A program made the position numbers and the translations under genes. DNA of 64,000 bases, from NCBI RefSeq assembly GCF_024623455.1, contig NZ_JANIPJ010000023.1:42702-106701 (forward strand), given 5' to 3'. Under the pieces are notes generated by a model that saw nothing but the letters and a program-made list of their open reading frames with translations, ran no database searches and was not told the origin of the DNA. The stretch comes from Paenibacillus soyae (GTDB taxonomy: Bacteria; Bacillota; Bacilli; Paenibacillales; Paenibacillaceae). Numbering within the stretch: the first letter of the stretch is position 1; each line of letters starts with the position of its first letter. This document shows, in pieces, positions 59,841-64,000 of the stretch.

Positions 59841-61064
59841 GTGACTAAAATATATGATGCGATCGTTCTTGGAGCGGGAGTAGCGGGAAGCGCGGCGGCC
59901 AAGCTGCTGGCCGATCGGGGCTGGCACACGGCGCTCGTCGACCGGCACCGCTTCCCGAGGCACAAGGTATGCGGCGAATTTCTATCGCCGGAGTCGCAGG
60001 GAACGCTGGCGCGGCTCGGCCTGCTTGAGGAAGTGAAGAGCTTATCGCCAAGCGCGATCACGCGGACGAGCATGCATATGCGCGGCGGAGGCGTGGTCTC
60101 GCTGGCTCTGCCGGGCAAGGCGCTCGGGGTTAGCCGGTTTCTCCTGGACGAGAAGCTCCATCGGGCGGCGGAGGCTGCCGGAGCGGAAGCCCGGGAAGGC
60201 GTGACCGTTACGGCGGTGACGAGGCAAGGCGAACATTATGCGGTTCTTGTTCGCGCGGGGGACAGAACGGAAGAGCTGCTCGCGAGGTCCGTCATCGGGG
60301 CATGGGGCGGTGCTGGGCTTTCGTACGGCGAACGCGGCGAGGAGGGGGATACCTCGAATGACGCGCCGAAAAAACGCAAAGGCGCGCCAAAGTCCTCTTC
60401 CGTGGGCGTCAAAATGCATTACCGCATCCGAAGCCCCAAAGCGGCCGAAGCGATGACGGAGGCAGCGGCCCGTCCGGATGCGGTCGAGCTTTATTTTTTC
60501 CGCGGGGGCTACCTCGGTCTGAACGCCGTGGAGGACGGGAAGGTCAACGTCGCGGCTCTGTTGGACCGGGCCGATATCCCGGCCAAGCATCGCACCGTGG
60601 CGGCGATGCTGGAAGAGGCGATCCGCCGGCACCCGGCATTGGAGGCGAGGATGGCCGGCCTCCTTCCCATTATGGGCAGCGCGGCGGCCGTATCGCCGTT
60701 CCGGGTCGGGCTTCGGCCCGTGCCTTGGAACGGCATGCCCCTCATCGGCGACGCCATATGCCGTATTCCGCCTCTCTGCGGAGACGGCATGTCGATGGCG
60801 CTTCGCTCCGCCGAGCTGTGCGGGAAGTTTGCCGACCGCTATCTGCGGGGCGAGCTGACGGTTGAACAGTGGGAGCGGGAGTACGGAGCGGCCGTCGCAA
60901 GCGAATTCGCAGGTCCGCTGCGATGGGGCAGGGTGGCGCATTCGCTTCTCGCTTCTCCGGTTCTCTCTTATGCGCTGCCGTTGATCGCCCGTCTGGCGCC
61001 TGGCGCGGCCAGCGGCATGGTACGGGCGACGAGGCTCCGGAATCCGGCCATCGTCGAGTCTTAG
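59841..61064 (+). CDS. FAD-dependent oxidoreductase, geranylgeranyl reductase-like
   Basis: The 407-residue flavoprotein has AIVLGAGVAGSAAAKLLADRG (FAD motif, GxGxxG form), RFPRHKVCGEFLSPES as in geranylgeranyl reductase and aromatic hydroxylase relatives, and the second FAD site PLIGDAICRIPPLCGDGMSM. GTG start at 59841 after GAAGGGT. Third gene of the PKS trio; it could reduce or hydroxylate the polyketide or its alkyl chain. A charged insert (DAPKKRKGAPKSS) near residue 175 is unusual. Confidence 0.88.
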   Translation: MTKIYDAIVLGAGVAGSAAAKLLADRGWHTALVDRHRFPRHKVCGEFLSPESQGTLARLGLLEEVKSLSPSAITRTSMHMRGGGVVSLALPGKALGVSRFLLDEKLHRAAEAAGAEAREGVTVTAVTRQGEHYAVLVRAGDRTEELLARSVIGAWGGAGLSYGERGEEGDTSNDAPKKRKGAPKSSSVGVKMHYRIRSPKAAEAMTEAAARPDAVELYFFRGGYLGLNAVEDGKVNVAALLDRADIPAKHRTVAAMLEEAIRRHPALEARMAGLLPIMGSAAAVSPFRVGLRPVPWNGMPLIGDAICRIPPLCGDGMSMALRSAELCGKFADRYLRGELTVEQWEREYGAAVASEFAGPLRWGRVAHSLLASPVLSYALPLIARLAPGAASGMVRATRLRNPAIVES

Positions 61065-61119
61065 GAGTTGGCGGCTACGTGCTTGCTGTGGCATCCATCC
61101 GATCGAGGCGCTCCGGCGA

Positions 61120-61167
61120 ACATCCCGCCTTCAGGACGAATAGTCCTGGGGGCGGGATGTTTTTTTG
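61120..61167 (+). terminator. Rho-independent terminator
   Basis: ACATCCCGCC pairs with GGCGGGATGT, with inner AGGAC/GTCCT, and is followed by a run of T. Confidence 0.9.
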
Positions 61168-61218
61168 GCGTGCGGCTGGCTCCCGTTGCTACTCCTCGCC
61201 CCAAAAAAATTTTTATAA

Positions 61219-61265
61219 TACGGTATGGGGGTATATTGACTGAATATAGGGGGGTGGGGTATACT
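61219..61265 (+). promoter_or_regulatory. copA promoter with G-rich operator
   Basis: TTGACT (61236-61241), an 18-base spacer and TATACT (61260-61265). The spacer is nearly all G after AATATA, and ATACGGTATGGGGGTAT lies just upstream of the -35. G-tract sites flanked by TA-rich ends are typical of CsoR; a long spacer would also fit a CueR-type MerR regulator. Copper control is inferred from the gene. Confidence 0.6.
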
Positions 61266-61303
61266 GTGAACATAAGATGACAAACAAACGGGAGTGTTAA
61301 ACG

Positions 61304-63538
61304 ATGACACAAGAACAATTCGCGACGAATCGTCAGAATGAACAAGTGACTTTCGATATAACAGGCATGACTTGCGCGGCTTGCGCGAACCGAATCGAGA
61401 AAGGGCTGAACCGCCTGCAGGGGGTCACCGAAGCCAGCGTCAACTTCGCGATGGAGACGGCGAGCGTCAGCTTCCTGCCTTCCGAGATCAGCGTGGAAGA
61501 TATGCAGGGCAAGGTGAAGCAGCTCGGGTACGAGGCGATGCTCAAGCAGGAGGAAGGACGCGCGGAGGAGCACAAGGCCAAAGAAATCAAGCGGCACAAG
61601 CTGACGCTGCTGTTATCGGTCATCTTGTCGCTGCCTCTACTCTGGAGCATGGCGGGCCATTTCGGCTTCACTTCATGGATCCCCGTGCCGGCTCTGCTGA
61701 TGAACCCATGGTTCCAGCTTATCCTGGCAACGCCCGTTCAATTCATCGTAGGCGCTCCTTTCTACAAGGGCGCGTACAAGGCGCTTCGCAACGGCAGCGC
61801 CAATATGGATGTGCTGGTCTCCCTCGGCACGTCGGCCGCTTATTTCTACAGCTTGTATTTGACGGTTGAGTGGTCGATGGCGGGAGCTTCCGTCCACCAT
61901 GGGCCGTCGCTTTATTTCGAAACGAGCGCGGTGCTGATCACGCTGGTCGTCATGGGAAAGCTGTTCGAAGCGCTGGCCAAGGGGCGTACATCCGACGCGA
62001 TCAAATCTCTGATGAGCCTGCAAGCCAAGACGGCTCTCGTCGTAAGGGACGGAGCGGAGGTGCGCGTGCCGGTCGAAGACGTGCTTCCAGGCGATGTCGT
62101 GATCGTGAAGCCAGGCGACAAAATACCGGTTGACGGCATTGTGCTCGAAGGGCGGTCGGCGGTAGACGAATCGATGCTGACGGGCGAGAGTCTCCCCGTC
62201 GCCAAGCAAGCAGGCGATACGCTCATTGGAGCGACATCGAACAAAAACGGGCTGCTGCGGATGAAAGCGACGAAGGTCGGCAAAGATACGGCGCTCGCGC
62301 AAATCATCAAAGTCGTGGAGGATGCCCAAGGCTCCAAAGCGCCGATTCAGCGGATCGCGGATGTTATCTCCGGCATCTTCGTCCCGATCGTGGTCGTCAT
62401 CGCGATCGCGGCGTTCGCGGTATGGTACTTCTTCGTCACGCCGGGCGAATTCGGGGAATCGCTCGAGAAAGCGATCGCGATTCTGGTTATCGCTTGCCCG
62501 TGCGCCCTGGGCCTTGCGACTCCGACCTCCATTATGGCGGGCTCCGGCCGCGCCGCCGAGCTGGGCGTTTTGTTCAAGGGCGGGGAGCATCTGGAAGGAA
62601 CTCATCGCATCGATACCGTCGTGCTGGATAAGACGGGGACGGTCACGAAAGGCAAGCCCGTGCTTACGGATATCGTTTCTTCGTGGGATGAAGCACAATT
62701 TCTTCGTTTAGTAGGAGCCGCCGAGAAAGGCTCCGAGCATCCGCTTGCCGAGGCCATTGTGGCCGGCATCGAAGAGAAGGGAATCGAGCTTGGCACAGCC
62801 GACGCGTTCGAATCGATTCCGGGTTACGGCATCCGGGCGACCGCAGAGGGCCGAGAGGTACTGGCCGGGACTAGACGCCTGTTGGAGCAGCACGGGGTGA
62901 TGGCCGGAGATGCCTATGAACAAATGTCACGGTTGGAGCAGGACGGGAAGACGGCTATGCTGATTGCCATCGACGGCGCATATGCCGGCATGGTGGCGGT
63001 AGCCGACACGATCAAGGAATCCTCGGCAGCCGCAGTCGCGAGGCTTAAGGCGATGGGTATTCAGGTCGTCATGATAACGGGCGACAATAAACGAACGGCG
63101 GAAGCGATCGCGGCGCAGGCGGGCATTGACCATGTGCTGGCCGAGGTGCTGCCGGAGGGCAAAGCGGAAGAAGTAAAGAAGCTTCAGGAGCAGGGACGCA
63201 AAGTCGCCATGGTCGGCGATGGCATCAACGACGCGCCGGCGCTCGCAACGGCCGATGTCGGCATGGCGATCGGCACGGGCACGGACATCGCGATGGAGGC
63301 GGCCGACGTTACTCTAATGCGCGGCGACCTCGCCAGCATTCCGGACGCAATCCTGCTCAGCCGCAAAACGATGGCGAACATCAAGCAAAACCTGTTCTGG
63401 GCGCTTGGCTACAATACGCTCGGCATTCCAATCGCGGCTATTGGCTTGCTTGCCCCGTGGGTCGCCGGCGCCGCGATGGCGCTCAGCTCCGTATCCGTCG
63501 TGCTGAACGCGCTTCGCTTGCAGCGGGCGAAGGTTTAA
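61304..63538 (+). CDS. copA: Copper-exporting P1B-type ATPase
   Basis: The 744-residue pump exports Cu(I). There is one N-terminal metal-binding domain (GMTCAACANRIEKGL, Cys24 and Cys27), then eight membrane helices, the A-domain TGES, the ion site CPC at 398-400 (VIACPCALGLATPTS), the phosphorylated Asp442 (DKTGTVTKG), SEHP, and the hinge MVGDGINDAPALA. The NxxG-type sites YNTLGIP and MALSS in the last helices match copper rather than zinc or cadmium pumps. Many Bacillus CopA have two N-terminal domains; this has one. No copZ or csoR is next to it in the window. Confidence 0.94.
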   Translation: MTQEQFATNRQNEQVTFDITGMTCAACANRIEKGLNRLQGVTEASVNFAMETASVSFLPSEISVEDMQGKVKQLGYEAMLKQEEGRAEEHKAKEIKRHKLTLLLSVILSLPLLWSMAGHFGFTSWIPVPALLMNPWFQLILATPVQFIVGAPFYKGAYKALRNGSANMDVLVSLGTSAAYFYSLYLTVEWSMAGASVHHGPSLYFETSAVLITLVVMGKLFEALAKGRTSDAIKSLMSLQAKTALVVRDGAEVRVPVEDVLPGDVVIVKPGDKIPVDGIVLEGRSAVDESMLTGESLPVAKQAGDTLIGATSNKNGLLRMKATKVGKDTALAQIIKVVEDAQGSKAPIQRIADVISGIFVPIVVVIAIAAFAVWYFFVTPGEFGESLEKAIAILVIACPCALGLATPTSIMAGSGRAAELGVLFKGGEHLEGTHRIDTVVLDKTGTVTKGKPVLTDIVSSWDEAQFLRLVGAAEKGSEHPLAEAIVAGIEEKGIELGTADAFESIPGYGIRATAEGREVLAGTRRLLEQHGVMAGDAYEQMSRLEQDGKTAMLIAIDGAYAGMVAVADTIKESSAAAVARLKAMGIQVVMITGDNKRTAEAIAAQAGIDHVLAEVLPEGKAEEVKKLQEQGRKVAMVGDGINDAPALATADVGMAIGTGTDIAMEAADVTLMRGDLASIPDAILLSRKTMANIKQNLFWALGYNTLGIPIAAIGLLAPWVAGAAMALSSVSVVLNALRLQRAKV

Positions 63539-63601
63539 CAGATCCATTAGTAAGGCGTTAGTAAGGCGATGATATCCGGCGCGCAAGTGTGGGAGAATAG
63601 A

Positions 63602-63635
63602 AGCAGAGAGAGGTGCTGGGCTCTCTGCTTTTTTC
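63602..63635 (+). terminator. Rho-independent terminator of copA
   Basis: AGCAGAGAG pairs with CTCTCTGCT over a 10-base loop, followed by six T. Confidence 0.9.
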
Positions 63636-63645
63636 TGCGGCCGAC

Positions 63646-63876
63646 TTCACTCGAAAGTAGCTGCTGGCATGGCTGTAAGACGTTTTAATCGTCTTATTCA
63701 CTCGAAAGTAGCTGCCGGCAGGGCTGTAAGACGTTTTAATCGTTTTATTCACTCGAAAGTAGCTGATGGTATGGCTGTAAGACGTTTTAATCGTCTTATT
63801 CACTCGAAATTAGCTGCTGGCAGGTCTGTAAGACGTTTTAATCGTCTTATTCACTCGAAAGTAGCTGCCGGCAGGG
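63646..63876. repeat. Array E: four and a half hairpin units, exact 51-bp period
   Basis: Units begin TTCACTCGAAAGTAGCTG at 63646, 63697, 63748, 63799 and 63850, exactly 51 bases apart. Each full unit has TAAGACG/CGTCTTA round the 7-base loop TTTTAAT (one base change in unit 2). The fifth copy stops after GCCGGCAGGG at 63876. Frames stay open through the array on both strands because 51 is a multiple of three; I do not regard these as genes. Confidence 0.85.
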
Positions 63877-64000
63877 TAGCGTCAAGAAGTTTGTGTAAGC
63901 TTGTAGAATATCCATCTGGGATGGATCAATGAGGTGCCAGGCGGGGGAGGAGGCCTCCTCCCCCGCCTGGCCACCTGCCACCTTTTTTTGTTAGATTTCT
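63877..64000. mobile_element. Possible IS end (IS256-like) cutting array E
   Basis: The fifth repeat unit changes abruptly at about 63877 to TAGCGTCAAGAAGTTTGTGTAA. A terminal sequence with TTTGTGTAA recalls the inverted repeats of IS256-family elements, whose body would lie beyond the window. No transposase is visible, so this is a weak call. Confidence 0.35.
63932..63987. terminator. 34-bp perfect palindrome with T tract
   Basis: CCAGGCGGGGGAGGAGG (63937-63953) and its exact complement (63954-63970) have no loop between them; AGGTG/CACCT extends the stem with one bulge, and TTTTTTT follows at 63983. It may be a terminator that blocks reading into or out of the possible IS. Confidence 0.55.

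Noticed and set aside
63558..63932. Open frames through array E on both strands (repeated 17-residue peptide)
   Set aside because: The 51-bp period keeps any frame open. No ribosome sites, and the hairpin rather than the peptide is preserved.

Overview
This window looks like chromosomal DNA of a high-GC, spore-forming Firmicute of the Paenibacillaceae (Paenibacillus or Cohnella type). The clues are a YhcN/YlaJ-type sporulation lipoprotein, an S-layer-homology surface protein, AGGAGG ribosome sites with many TTG and GTG starts, a petrobactin operon and CUT1 sugar ABC systems served by a YesM/YesN-type two-component pair. The taxon is inferred from gene content; no rRNA is present.

Layout. Bases 1-2950 are visibly AT-richer than the rest: a cut gene, a run of very small ORFs including a toxin- or bacteriocin-like peptide, a large inverted repeat, a membrane protein and a secreted amidase. 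This block ends against an SRPBCC gene that has lost its 5' end. From 3.5 to 16 kb follow an MCP, a glycosyltransferase, GNAT and DUF3934 proteins, an ArsR/DUF2087-YjbQ operon, gluQ, tRNA-Asp, a sporulation lipoprotein, and a Tat-exported GMC dehydrogenase lying with tatAC and a cytochrome c lipoprotein. From 16.4 to 23.5 kb is a complete asbABCDEF petrobactin operon behind a Fur box. From 23.8 to 27.7 kb are cysJ and cysI, separated by a MITE-like element. From 28.5 to 33 kb are bdbDC, a two-component system and an ABC exporter. Next come an AlkA glycosylase, a beta-mannosidase, an AraC regulator and a Gfo/Idh-ThuA pair. From 41.2 to 53 kb is an isomalto-oligosaccharide/dextran locus: oligo-1,6-glucosidase, binding protein, two permeases, a GH66 lipoprotein, a two-component system and a second binding protein. 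A 1494-residue SLH protein, a type III PKS-methyltransferase-flavoprotein trio and a CopA copper ATPase follow. The window ends in a repeat array that breaks off into what may be an IS end.

The least expected signal is not a gene. Five separate intergenic regions (about 3.35, 16.05, 37.7, 40.8 and 63.65 kb) carry repeats with the same 51-52 bp period. Four of them share one design: a stem starting TAA and ending TTA around a roughly 7-nt loop. The sequence itself differs between loci but is uniform within each locus. I treat this as the best candidate for an undescribed element family.
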